A stretch of 33,641 nt of DNA. Origin: Candidatus Fermentibacterota bacterium. Its GTDB lineage: Bacteria; JAFGKV01. Positions within the stretch are counted from its first letter, which is position 1. Every line of letters begins with the position of its first letter. Below, in pieces: positions 9,301-16,781 of the stretch. The notes below the pieces were generated by a model. That model searched no databases, had not been told where the DNA came from, and saw only the letters and a program-made list of their open reading frames with translations. The stretch spans positions 1 to 33,641 of the forward strand of contig JAUXFG010000031.1 of NCBI GenBank assembly GCA_030620115.1. The letters run 5' to 3'. The position numbers were made by a program, and so were the translations under genes.

Positions 9301-10410
9301 GAGGGAGCGGGTCGGCCGTCTCTGGTGGGAGAGCTGGCAGCCATGGGCCTCGACTATGTGGTCGTAGACGAGGTTCATCATGCGAAGAACATGAACGCCA
9401 ACCGGGCGGAAGCGATCCAGCGGATCACCGAGCGGGTTCCGTATGTGGCGCTCTTGTCCGGCACTCCCATTCCCAACCGGCTCCGGGACATCGGCATGAC
9501 CATGTCTCTGTTGGAGCCTGACCGGTATCCCACGGCCAGGCATTTCCGCGTAGCGTACGGCAATAATCCTCGCTTGATCAGAGACGCGTTGATAAACGGG
9601 CGAATGCTGCGGGTCCGATCAACGGATGTGTTCGAGCTGCCCCAATTGCGGTTTCGAGAAGAGACGGTGCGCCTCATACCCGAACAACGGGACGCTTACC
9701 TGGCTATCTATCGAGACAAAAGGCTCTCCATATACGGCAAGATGGCGCTCCTTCGATTGGTCTTGCTGGATCCCAACACGGTCCCACGCTACGTGACACA
9801 CAGACCGCTTACTTCACCCAAGTATGAGGCCCTGGACCGAATTCTCGAGGAGAAGGTCGACGCTGGAGAGAAGGCGGTGGTCTTTACCTGTTTCAAGCAC
9901 GGGATCACGCGACAAGTGGCCGGGCGGTATGCCCGGTACAATGCCGTGCTCATTGACGGAGATGTCGACCACAAACCCCGTGTTCGGCAAGAGAGTCAGC
10001 GGGAGTTGATCCGGAGAGAGTTCCAGTTCGGGGAGAGCCAAGTCCTCATAGCCACCATAGGCACCATGAGCGAGGGGGTTGATCTCACGGCTGCATCGAC
10101 GGTGGTCTTTCTGGACAAGCCGTTCACCAGCACGGGGAGAGATCAGGCGATAAAGCGGGTGCACCGGCTGGGACAGACAAGACCGGTAGAGGTAGTGAGT
10201 CTGGTGGCCCGTGATCCGGTCATAGCCGAAGAGATTCGAGACCGCGAGACCGGGGATCACGGTACGCTGGATGAAGCCTTGGAACGACTCATCGAGAAGA
10301 AGGAACAGCTCATAGAACAGGTGGTGGACGGCGCCCGACTATCTGAAGAGGAGAAGAAGCTTTTGGAAGAAAAGGAAATCCTCGGGAGGGTGCTCTTCAG
10401 GATCGGATGA
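6364..10410 (+). CDS. SNF2-family ATPase with nine N-terminal 75-residue modules
   Basis: A 1348-residue protein with two parts. Residues 17 to about 690 are nine tandem modules, starting near 17, 89, 165, 241, 316, 392, 468, 543 and 619. Each follows the plan W-K-(D/E)-F, VExELRxII, RDxxGK, GEFPT, a Leu/Gly helix, HHGG and VRxRMGF. They look like small helical units, possibly nucleic-acid binding (inference). A linker (about 690-880) repeats a hairpin: 'RDVFLSP..LRKLE' and 'PDLFARP..LIRKLE'. The rest is a superfamily 2 Swi2/Snf2 motor: motif I DEMGTGKT (891-898), DEVH (1002-1005), LSGTP (1031-1035) and HRLGQTR (1267-1273). It should hydrolyse ATP and translocate on nucleic acid. It lies between IS-end repeats and overlaps the next gene by ATGA. 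No nuclease or methylase domain is seen. Its biological role is unknown. Confidence 0.9.
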   Translation: MKKRRKKGKPLSRLAEWDVFEQELREIIGTEYRDEQGKLIKKAGEFPTEAVLKSIGKYDLAKTISRYHGGYPATRKRFGFPALQRPPGFWKDFSNVERELREIIDREVTDSLGKIIKPRGEFPSMSALQAVRRWSLVGAIARYHGGMDEVRRRMGFPPVSHLRGYWKDWEKVERELRSLIERETRDEAGKIEKRVGEFPLGAVIRAFGEKGLLNGIHTYHGGLSAARRRMGFKDGSRPPRYWKDFKDLEAQLRGIIADELRDEDGKVMKAEGEFPSAGMLSRIGQSALVGAMRRHGGIHAVRKRMGFESTKWRVGYWRQLENVKTELRKIIGSELRDRNGNPIKKAGEFPTEAILKEQGLTGMVAAIQQHHGGMPTVRRAMGFELAKYSPGRWRDLSSIDRELRAVIEAELTDADGKTVKAAGEFPTHSHLLKAGRGDLESALSRHGGIASFRDRLGFPPSRSPDDDLTKFENLERKLREVIAGELRGKDDALIKRPGDFPTAGRLKAAGRHDLLSAMSRHFGGMSTVRERMGFKPSRRHHGYWKEFANVEGKLIEIMESDCRDADGNLLRVRGTFPGPKELMRTGNSSLLAAINRHHGGMVAVRARIEITPIKGDRGYWKEFANVEKELIQIIRNEQRNEQDNVAKEAGEFPTYGELLRMGRGDLLSAMQVHHGGHRAVKAKMGFSPDMPEEAVSAFVRKLRTVEGAEELARCPDLSAVDKADVLVAQNRDVFLSPAYVEYALRKLEDMPSFSPYVEGEPWRRGQYQTHEHFDQLVRRRPDLFARPELLALLIRKLENVYFRRFHDAPQETLAELRQRGQDAGLLAEAYAEVNGNLRKMQLLRIPDAVRRIRNPHWFDGSGLEQMVLFPSLHQKRGILRILEQKRVLIADEMGTGKTAQAILANLLLAERLGKKIRTLVICPSSVISWWREKIDEYCENVSAKDVVILAGGGWRRGAIERAQEGAEFVLINYDLLSRQEGAGRPSLVGELAAMGLDYVVVDEVHHAKNMNANRAEAIQRITERVPYVALLSGTPIPNRLRDIGMTMSLLEPDRYPTARHFRVAYGNNPRLIRDALINGRMLRVRSTDVFELPQLRFREETVRLIPEQRDAYLAIYRDKRLSIYGKMALLRLVLLDPNTVPRYVTHRPLTSPKYEALDRILEEKVDAGEKAVVFTCFKHGITRQVAGRYARYNAVLIDGDVDHKPRVRQESQRELIRREFQFGESQVLIATIGTMSEGVDLTAASTVVFLDKPFTSTGRDQAIKRVHRLGQTRPVEVVSLVARDPVIAEEIRDRETGDHGTLDEALERLIEKKEQLIEQVVDGARLSEEEKKLLEEKEILGRVLFRIG

Positions 10411-12407
10411 TCAAGCTGAGACCGGCAAATGGGAGCGAAGATTCCACCAATGTCCTCTGGAAGGCGTTGGGACCGTGCACGCTTGGTCTGGATCTGACAT
10501 TCAATGAGTCCATGGGGTTTGAGCAGGTAGGTTTTCCCTCGGTCTCCCCGCAAGATCCAACCGTGAAGCTGGTCTTGACCAATGATACTGAGCTGACCTT
10601 GAGCGGGAATCCCGGCGGTGATACCGATTGGCCCTACATCTTCAAGATTGACAAAGACACATGGCACGGAACCGTGGAGCTCGACGCGGCCGCTGCAGCT
10701 CAGTCAGCGGGTGACATACGACTGCGCATCTCAGGAACGGTAGACATGGCGGGGGATACGCTGGACTGGGACCTGTCGACCCCTGGTGCGCAATCGTATG
10801 AGTACCCCTTGACTATGCCTGGTTTTAGACCACATCCCGATGATCCTGACGCAGGGGTGATTCGCAACACCACTGCGTCAGGCGATTCCACGTGGCCGCT
10901 GGGGTGGGCTGGCCTTCTCGTCAATGCCCGCGGATTCCATACAGAGGCAAGTGATCCACTCTCGATACAAGACATGAAGATATGGATCCGGGATATGGAC
11001 GCAGACACGACGTTGGTGAATGGGATCTCCATGACTCAGTATGATCGCGACTTCAAGTACGCTTGGGGTACGGAGAACGATCCCTATTGGGATGGGAGAC
11101 GTGAAGTGACCGTCAAGGCGTACAATCTGATCAGTCAGATACTCACCGATTTCACTCGCAATATCGTCATAGACAATTCCCCACCCATAGCCCAGAAGGT
11201 GGAACTCCGGAACATCTGGCCAGGGGACACCGGCTCGGATACCACCATTATCCGGAAGGCAGAATGGATAGATCATCCCACGGATCCGGCGTTGCGTCAG
11301 TTGGAGATCGAGACGCAGCGATCGATGACGCTCGATACGCTCGAAATCGTGGTACAGTTCGATCAGACGCAGGACAGAGACTCGTTGGAGGTCAAGACAT
11401 CGTATATGGTCCCTGGCGGGCTCAGCCCGCTTTTCAATGAGGTGAGGTGGGACAGCACGATCAGTCCGGATGACACGTGGGTCGGGCGCTGCGCCATTGT
11501 TATGTCATCAGGGATGAGAGATACCTATCCCGGCAGGTGGATAGTAACAATCAAGAGCGCCGATCTTGCAGGGAATTCCATCGACGCCAAAGCGGAGACG
11601 AAAGCATACAGAGACAGTCTCGGCAGCTTTGTGGGCTACGAAGATACTGGAGCGGACTCCACGCACTCCTGGTGGCTACAGAGTTGGTTCGACATAAACA
11701 TCGCGGGGGATGTGAGTCAGAGCCTGATCTTGGGTTGGAATGCTCAAGGAATGTATGTTGCCGACCGCATCCTGGAGTTGGCTCAAATCGAGCATTCGGA
11801 CAGCTCACGAGCCGATCTGTGGCGTGCGTCCGTCTGGCGATTCTTCGGATCAACGACAGCAGATATCGGCATAGTAGAGCAGTTGGCTGATGTAGGAGGA
11901 ACGCTGACTCAGGCGCGATCTGCGTTGGCAGGTCTGTGGGCCGGGGCTTCGGGGTGGATGATGTGCAGCGAACAATCCGCCGTGATCGAAAGCTTGATGG
12001 CATATGGCAGCAAGGGTAAACCGCGCAATTACGTGCTCATCTCGGACACGCAGATGAATAGAGGCCCATCGCGAAGAGAGCAAACGGCAATATGGGCTGC
12101 CGCGGCTTCTGACAGTACGCACGGATGTCCGACACATCTGTATACGGTAATGCCGGAGGAATATGCGGCAATATCCGGAGAGCTTGGGGATATTGTGGCG
12201 AGGAGCGGGGGCATGAATGCAATGGCTCCGTCCGATTCCATGTATTGGCGTTCGACTGTGGGCCGTGTTCTATTCAACCTTATCCGCGACAACTCAAGGC
12301 TGTACATGGCTCAAGCTGAGAGTGCCCGAGGGATCAGAGAAGATCATTGGTTCCATATCGACGAGTTGGAAACATCGATACGCTGGATCAAGAGCTTGAG
12401 ATCATAG
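10407..12407 (+). CDS. Secreted-type Ig-like protein with vWA-like end, lacking signal peptide
   Basis: A 666-residue reading frame whose composition (Asp/Thr/Ser/Trp-rich beta segments) is that of an extracellular protein. Ig-like stretches are visible, such as VTVKAYN and NIVIDNSPPIAQ near 230-260 and IVTIKSADLAGNS near 375-390. The last third resembles a degenerate von Willebrand A region with NYVLISDTQMN but no DxSxS metal motif. No signal peptide is present: the frame begins directly at an ATG overlapping the SNF2 stop (ATGA) with only a distant GGGAGGG upstream. Its 3' end overlaps the next frame by 61 bases. The simplest reading is that this is the middle of a larger secreted protein that lost its 5' end and was then split by a frameshift. 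A genuine coupled partner of the ATPase is possible but less likely. Confidence 0.6.
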   Translation: MIKLRPANGSEDSTNVLWKALGPCTLGLDLTFNESMGFEQVGFPSVSPQDPTVKLVLTNDTELTLSGNPGGDTDWPYIFKIDKDTWHGTVELDAAAAAQSAGDIRLRISGTVDMAGDTLDWDLSTPGAQSYEYPLTMPGFRPHPDDPDAGVIRNTTASGDSTWPLGWAGLLVNARGFHTEASDPLSIQDMKIWIRDMDADTTLVNGISMTQYDRDFKYAWGTENDPYWDGRREVTVKAYNLISQILTDFTRNIVIDNSPPIAQKVELRNIWPGDTGSDTTIIRKAEWIDHPTDPALRQLEIETQRSMTLDTLEIVVQFDQTQDRDSLEVKTSYMVPGGLSPLFNEVRWDSTISPDDTWVGRCAIVMSSGMRDTYPGRWIVTIKSADLAGNSIDAKAETKAYRDSLGSFVGYEDTGADSTHSWWLQSWFDINIAGDVSQSLILGWNAQGMYVADRILELAQIEHSDSSRADLWRASVWRFFGSTTADIGIVEQLADVGGTLTQARSALAGLWAGASGWMMCSEQSAVIESLMAYGSKGKPRNYVLISDTQMNRGPSRREQTAIWAAAASDSTHGCPTHLYTVMPEEYAAISGELGDIVARSGGMNAMAPSDSMYWRSTVGRVLFNLIRDNSRLYMAQAESARGIREDHWFHIDELETSIRWIKSLRS

Positions 12408-13807
12408 TCGGCGCCAGGGATGGTTCAGGGACCCTCTACTGTCTGAATCCGGACGCAAGCGCAGTAGCCGGATGGCCCATAACGCTGGGCAGTCAAATAG
12501 AGTCCGCCCCCACGCTGGCGGACCTGGATTCACCTCCTAACGGTGATCTCGAGGTAATCGTGGCCTGTGGCAGCCAGGTTCATGTGAGACGAAGCGATGG
12601 TACGGTGTTTCCGGGGTGGCCTCAAACCATAGGATGCGCGAATGTATTGTTCACGAGCCCTTGTGTTGCAAATTTTGAGAACTCAGATGAAGAATTGGAG
12701 ATCGCAGTATGCGGAGGCACCGATACACTCTACGTATTCAACGCCACGGGATCTCTGGAATGGAAGGAACGAGTCATCGGCAATTTTGTTTGGGCGCCGC
12801 TTTCCTGCGGGGACCTTGATTGGGACGGGGCACCTGAGATCCTTGTGCAGACCTGGCACGCGAGCCAGTCACGGCTTTACGCGTTCAAGGGAGACGGCAC
12901 GGCCCCGGCGGGATGGGAAACACCTATCCAGGTCGGGCTCCAGGCTCGGTCAGGAGCTGCATTAGGGGACCTGGATGGAGACGGTCGTTTAGAGGTTTTG
13001 GTAGGCGACGGCAACTTTGGGTATGTGTATGGCTATGCATCCAATGGGACTGCGCTCCCCGGCGCGTGGAGCAGCGGAGTTCCCATAGCGTCAAGGGTGT
13101 ACTCGCCACTCTGTTTGGCCGACCTTGACGGCAGTGGGTCATGCAGTGTTATCGTGTTGGGCATCAATAACGACAAAATGAATGTGGTGGACCAGAACGG
13201 GATGGTCTTGGAATCGTGGAGCCGGGCGCTGGACGGAGATTGCTATGGGGCTCCTTGCATCGCAGATATTGATCTCGATGGGGACACAGAGATTCTTCTC
13301 GGGACGGACGCGGGCACGGTATTTTGTTTTGACTTCGGAGGGACTTACAGTCCGCTTCGTTTGGAGTATCCGAAGTTCCAGGCCGACCTTGGAAACACGG
13401 GCAGGTACACTGAAGAAATCCCTCCCCAGCCGCCGACTGTTGAAACCATCGAGGTAGTGAACGGAGATGAACTTCAACTGACGTGGAATACTGTATCCAC
13501 CGACTCCCTTTCCCGTCAGGAGCTAGTCACGACCTACAGGATCTACCGTGGGACAGATGCGTATTTCGATGTAGGCACGGGCAGTCTGCTCGGCTCTGTA
13601 TCCAGACCGGAGACCACGTTCGTTGACGTCACCACGGGTATTGTGGGAGACGGAAGCACCAACTACTCCTATGCGGTGACCGCACTGGACCAGCACGGCA
13701 ACGAGTCACAGGCCTCGAATCGCATTGGCGAGCATGACTTCACGTCCAGTGGGCGCAGCCGAGAAGGCGAGAGGGATCGAAAGCAGCTTCGTCCTCGATC
13801 CAGATAG
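12347..13807 (+). CDS. FG-GAP beta-propeller plus fibronectin-III protein (probably continuation of preceding frame)
   Basis: Up to 486 residues; the real coding starts within 12347-12407. FG-GAP/VCBS-like blades repeat with DLDGDG-type calcium loops, for example LADLDSP, GDLDWDGAPEILV, GDLDGDGRLEVLV, LADLDGSG and ADIDLDGDTEILL. A fibronectin type III-like domain follows at about 365-460 (PPTVETIEVV, TYRIYRG, NYSYAVTALD). These are surface or secreted modules, yet there is no signal peptide and no ribosome site at the ATG at 12347; the first blade already begins within the overlap with the previous frame. I therefore read it as the second half of one broken gene. The last 20 or so residues are Arg/Ser-rich and unlike the rest, and the stop lies 22 bases before the palindrome at 13829, so the 3' end also appears disturbed. 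Confidence 0.65.
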   Translation: MVPYRRVGNIDTLDQELEIIVGARDGSGTLYCLNPDASAVAGWPITLGSQIESAPTLADLDSPPNGDLEVIVACGSQVHVRRSDGTVFPGWPQTIGCANVLFTSPCVANFENSDEELEIAVCGGTDTLYVFNATGSLEWKERVIGNFVWAPLSCGDLDWDGAPEILVQTWHASQSRLYAFKGDGTAPAGWETPIQVGLQARSGAALGDLDGDGRLEVLVGDGNFGYVYGYASNGTALPGAWSSGVPIASRVYSPLCLADLDGSGSCSVIVLGINNDKMNVVDQNGMVLESWSRALDGDCYGAPCIADIDLDGDTEILLGTDAGTVFCFDFGGTYSPLRLEYPKFQADLGNTGRYTEEIPPQPPTVETIEVVNGDELQLTWNTVSTDSLSRQELVTTYRIYRGTDAYFDVGTGSLLGSVSRPETTFVDVTTGIVGDGSTNYSYAVTALDQHGNESQASNRIGEHDFTSSGRSREGERDRKQLRPRSR

Positions 13808-13828
13808 GGAGCGCACAGCAATCAGGGG

Positions 13829-13864
13829 AAATCTCTAGTAAATCCATGGATTTACTAGAGATTT
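13829..13864. repeat. Perfect 36-bp palindrome built from two IS ends
   Basis: The left half AAATCTCTAGTAAATCCA is followed at once by its exact reverse complement, with no loop. The first 15 bases of each half equal the proposed right end of the IS at 6089-6103. It may be a relic of two abutted element ends, or a minimal mobile palindrome. It lies 22 bases past the FG-GAP gene stop and is not followed by a T-run. Confidence 0.85.
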
Positions 13865-13943
13865 AGCAGACAGGTCGACAGATGCCTTTTCATTTGCGGA
13901 CAGCGCTTCTTTCTCACTGGCTCTCGTACGGACGGGAAGAACC

Positions 13944-13972
13944 TTGACATGTGGGGGTTGGAGTGTCAGAAT
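13944..13972 (+). promoter_or_regulatory. Sigma-70 type promoter of the FadL-family gene
   Basis: TTGACA at 13944-13949, a 17-base spacer, then CAGAAT at 13967-13972 (four of six consensus bases). The predicted start near 13980 gives a leader of roughly 35 bases that contains the AGGAGGA ribosome site at 14004-14010. Confidence 0.65.
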
Positions 13973-14015
13973 GGCCCCTGTGGTTGAGAGTAAGTTTTTC
14001 TTCAGGAGGAAGAAG

Positions 14016-15395
14016 ATGCACAGATTTCTTTTCGGAGCCATCATCCTGTTCTCGATGATCAGCACTACGGTTTGGGGTGCTGGATTCGAGATCCCCGAGG
14101 TGGGTGCGCGGGCCCATGGCGTTGCCATGGCGTTTACGTCCGTTGCAGACGATGCCTCAGCTGCTTGGTTCAACCCAGCGGGCATGAGTTTCCTCAGCGG
14201 AACCCTTTCCACGACCGGCTTTACAATGATCAGAGTTCCTGGAACCGAGTTCTCGGGCAAGAATGCCGGCAGCCCATTTGCTGATGTGGAGGAGATGGCC
14301 AAGGACGACCTGTTCAACCTGGCTCATCTCTACCTGGTTTCTGATCTTGGGACAGAGAAGATCCGGCTCGGCCTCAGCGTCAATTCACCATTCGGTCTGG
14401 CGAAGCGATGGCCGAACGGCTCAGGATTTGTCAGCGATATCGTGGATATCGGAATCGCCCCTGTGTTTATCAATCCGAGCATTGCGTACCGGTTGACTCC
14501 GTGCATCTCCGTTGCCGGAGGGTTCACTATGGTGCGATCGAGCGTCATGTTCAAGAAAGCGCCCTACAACTATGCGGTGGATTTGGACGGGGATTTCGAC
14601 TTCGCGGACGGTGACAGGTTGTTTCTCCTCGACATGGAAGCCAACGGTACAGGCGCTGGCTTCAATTTTGGGCTCATGGTCAGGCCGTTGGACGGCAGAT
14701 TGAGCTTGGGCGCTCTGTTCAGGAGCAAAGTTGACATCGAGTATGAGGGCGATGTGAGCATAGGCGATATCAGTACGGGCCACATCCCAGTGGATATGGA
14801 TGGGGATGGGATACCAGAAACACCCGTCCCGGTCTCACAGGCGCTGTTCGGGGAGCAGGGATTGCGCAATACGGAGGACACCGGCGTGACCAATCTGGCA
14901 TTCCCGGCGCAACTGAGATTCGGTCTCTCCTATCGAGTGACCGATCCTCTCCTTCTCACCTTTGACTGGCATCTGACTTCATGGAGCAGTTACGAGGAAC
15001 TGGATCTCGATTTCAAGACGTATGACGCATTGGATAAGATACAGGAGAAGAATTGGGAGAACAGCGGTGCATTTCGTTTCGGGGCAATGTACAAGGTCAA
15101 ACCCGGAATAGAGCTCTCAGGCGGCTTTGTTGCCGACGCGACTCCCATACCGGACGAGACACTTGGACCAGAGCTGTCTGATTCCGATAGAACCGGCCTG
15201 ACGCTTGGTCTTCACCTGGGCGAAGGCCCCACAGGGCTGTCCATCGGCTTCATGTATCTCATGCCGAAGGATAGGGATTCGGAAACACTGGTTCCGCCCA
15301 CCGATCCGGCCGCAGCAGGAACGGCCACTGGGCAGGATGGAACCTTCAAGAATAAGGCTACCCTTTTGGGGGTGAGCCTGACTCACGCCTTCTAA
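14016..15395 (+). CDS. FadL/TodX-family outer-membrane transport protein
   Basis: A 459-residue protein of the OMPP1/FadL family: 14-strand outer-membrane barrels that let hydrophobic compounds such as long-chain fatty acids or aromatics cross. The N-terminus MHRFLFGAIILFSMIS is a signal peptide, probably cut near the AGF that follows VWG. The mature start GFEIPEVGARAHGVAMAF and NPAGMSFL are the family's hallmark plug segment. Alternating beta-strand pattern continues to a typical C-terminus ending in Phe (LTHAF), as needed for barrel insertion. An open frame reaches back to 13944, but the ATG at 14016 follows AGGAGGA by five bases and gives the signal peptide. It is a single transcription unit with its own promoter and a shared terminator with convergent trpS. 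Substrate unknown. Confidence 0.92.
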   Translation: MHRFLFGAIILFSMISTTVWGAGFEIPEVGARAHGVAMAFTSVADDASAAWFNPAGMSFLSGTLSTTGFTMIRVPGTEFSGKNAGSPFADVEEMAKDDLFNLAHLYLVSDLGTEKIRLGLSVNSPFGLAKRWPNGSGFVSDIVDIGIAPVFINPSIAYRLTPCISVAGGFTMVRSSVMFKKAPYNYAVDLDGDFDFADGDRLFLLDMEANGTGAGFNFGLMVRPLDGRLSLGALFRSKVDIEYEGDVSIGDISTGHIPVDMDGDGIPETPVPVSQALFGEQGLRNTEDTGVTNLAFPAQLRFGLSYRVTDPLLLTFDWHLTSWSSYEELDLDFKTYDALDKIQEKNWENSGAFRFGAMYKVKPGIELSGGFVADATPIPDETLGPELSDSDRTGLTLGLHLGEGPTGLSIGFMYLMPKDRDSETLVPPTDPAAAGTATGQDGTFKNKATLLGVSLTHAF

Positions 15396-15412
15396 ACTGC
15401 CACCTTCACTCA

Positions 15413-15446
15413 TTAGCGCCCCGTAGCTTGGGCTGCGGGGCGCTAA
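15413..15446. terminator. Bidirectional hairpin between fadL-type gene and trpS
   Basis: A perfect 11-bp stem, TTAGCGCCCCG / CGGGGCGCTAA, with a 12-base loop that itself pairs AGC with GCT. It sits between two convergent genes, 18 bases after one stop and 21 bases before the other. The T-tract is weak (TCATTTCTC). Confidence 0.8.
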
Positions 15447-15467
15447 TCATTTCTCCCGGGATATGGT

Positions 15468-16514
15468 TCACCAGTACTTGATGCTCATGGCCTCCTTGAC
15501 CAGGGCCATGGTCTGTGCTCCTTCGTTACGGGCAATGGCCGTTCCTTTCAGGAGAATATCGATGACATCGTCTGGTCTCGCCTCCCAGGGAGCTCTACGT
15601 TCCCTCAACGGGCGCACCAGATCCTTGAGTACCTGGGCCAAACGTTGCTTGTCCGCCACGCAACCGAGCGTTCCCTTTCGGCACTCGCAGGCGATCTGTT
15701 CCACCTCATCGGGAGGGGTGAAGACACGATGATATGCAAATACATTGCATACTTCCGGTCTTCCCGGATCATTCTTCCGTATCTTCTGAGGATCAGTAAT
15801 CGCCTTCATTACGGTTTTCTCGATGGTCTTATCGTCGTCACTGAGATGGATCGCGTTGCCCAAGCTCTTTCCCATGCTTGACTGGCCATCGAGTCCTTTG
15901 AGCCGAGGCACATCGCCCACCAAGGCACTGGGGAGCGGTATGATCTCCTTCCCCTTTCCGTAGAGCTGGTTGAATTTTCCCACGATATCCCGACAGAGTT
16001 CGATATGCGGGACCTGGTCTCCGCCAACTGGCACAAGATTCGCCCTCACAAACGTGATGTCCGCCGCCTGACTGATTGGATACCCGAAGAAGCCATAGGT
16101 GAGCCTGTCGAATCCGGTCATGAGATCATCGCCGGTCATGTAGCCGTATTGTTTTGCCTCGGTCTTGAGTGTGGGGTTGTGACGAAGCTTGTTCATTCGG
16201 GTGAAAAGGCCGTAGATTACCGAAAGCTCGGCTATCTGGGGAATCATGCTCTGTACACAGATGTTGCAGATCTCAGGATCGATGCCTACGGCCAGGTAGT
16301 CCAGGGTGACCTGTCGGATCACGTCGGGCATGATCTCGGGGTGCTCCCAATGTGTGCTCAATCCTTGAATATCGGCAATAAGTATGAATGTATCATACTC
16401 TCTCTGAAGCTTGACACGGTTGAGCAGTGTCCCCACATAGTGGCCCAAGTGGAGCCTGCCTGTGGACCGATCACCGGTCAAGATCCTTCCGCGTGAGTTT
16501 TTCTGTTGCTCCAC
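15468..16514 (-). CDS. trpS: Tryptophanyl-tRNA synthetase
   Basis: A 348-residue class I synthetase that charges tRNA-Trp in the cytoplasm. It has the HIGH-type motif HLGH at 22-25, the family stretch GDRSTGRLHLGH, DxQGLSTHW, PVGGDQVPHIELCRDI, and the KMSKS-equivalent written as SMGKSLGN. Length is normal. The frame is open to an ATG at 16610 and has another ATG at 16559, but neither has a ribosome site. The GTG at 16514 follows AAGGAGG by five bases and gives the family's usual N-terminal length, so it is chosen. The gene is convergent with the FadL gene and divergent from the lipoprotein gene; the 267-base upstream gap holds TTCAGGGG-type repeats. No leader peptide or T-box was recognised. 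Confidence 0.94.
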   Translation of the reverse strand: MEQQKNSRGRILTGDRSTGRLHLGHYVGTLLNRVKLQREYDTFILIADIQGLSTHWEHPEIMPDVIRQVTLDYLAVGIDPEICNICVQSMIPQIAELSVIYGLFTRMNKLRHNPTLKTEAKQYGYMTGDDLMTGFDRLTYGFFGYPISQAADITFVRANLVPVGGDQVPHIELCRDIVGKFNQLYGKGKEIIPLPSALVGDVPRLKGLDGQSSMGKSLGNAIHLSDDDKTIEKTVMKAITDPQKIRKNDPGRPEVCNVFAYHRVFTPPDEVEQIACECRKGTLGCVADKQRLAQVLKDLVRPLRERRAPWEARPDDVIDILLKGTAIARNEGAQTMALVKEAMSIKYW

Positions 16515-16519
16515 CTCTA

Positions 16520-16526
16520 CCTCCTT
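16520..16526 (-). promoter_or_regulatory. Ribosome binding site deciding the trpS GTG start
   Basis: AAGGAGG on the minus strand with a five-base spacer to the GTG at 16514. Confidence 0.7.
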
Positions 16527-16644
16527 CACTTGAGGGGCGTTCATGGACAGCCTATTGTTTCTGAACGCCCATACTGAGCAGGTTCCGAAGGTAGAGGATG
16601 TGCCCCTCATGTCAACGAGACTCGCGCTTCGTTTGAATAATGGT

Positions 16645-16715
16645 AACGGTTCAGGGGTTCAAAGGTTCACGCGTTCATGGGTTCAGCGCTCAGGGGTCAT
16701 CGAGAATCTGAACCT
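16645..16715. repeat. TTCAGGGG-type intergenic repeat, copy 3
   Basis: Between divergent trpS and the lipoprotein gene, the words GGTTCAGGGGTTCA, GGTTCA, CGTTCATGGGTTCA and then complements GAACCTCTGAACG follow one another. It is related to the tracts at 1969-2058 and about 2900-2927. No promoter could be read confidently within it. Confidence 0.55.
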
Positions 16716-16781
16716 CTGAACGCCTACGAATACTAGATACCGGGCCAGCGGGTCGGAATGGCGGCCGGGGGAGGAGAGTCG

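Noticed and set aside
13865-14015. N-terminal extension of the FadL-type protein back to 13944
   Set aside because: The extension would cover the promoter and ribosome site and would bury the signal peptide.
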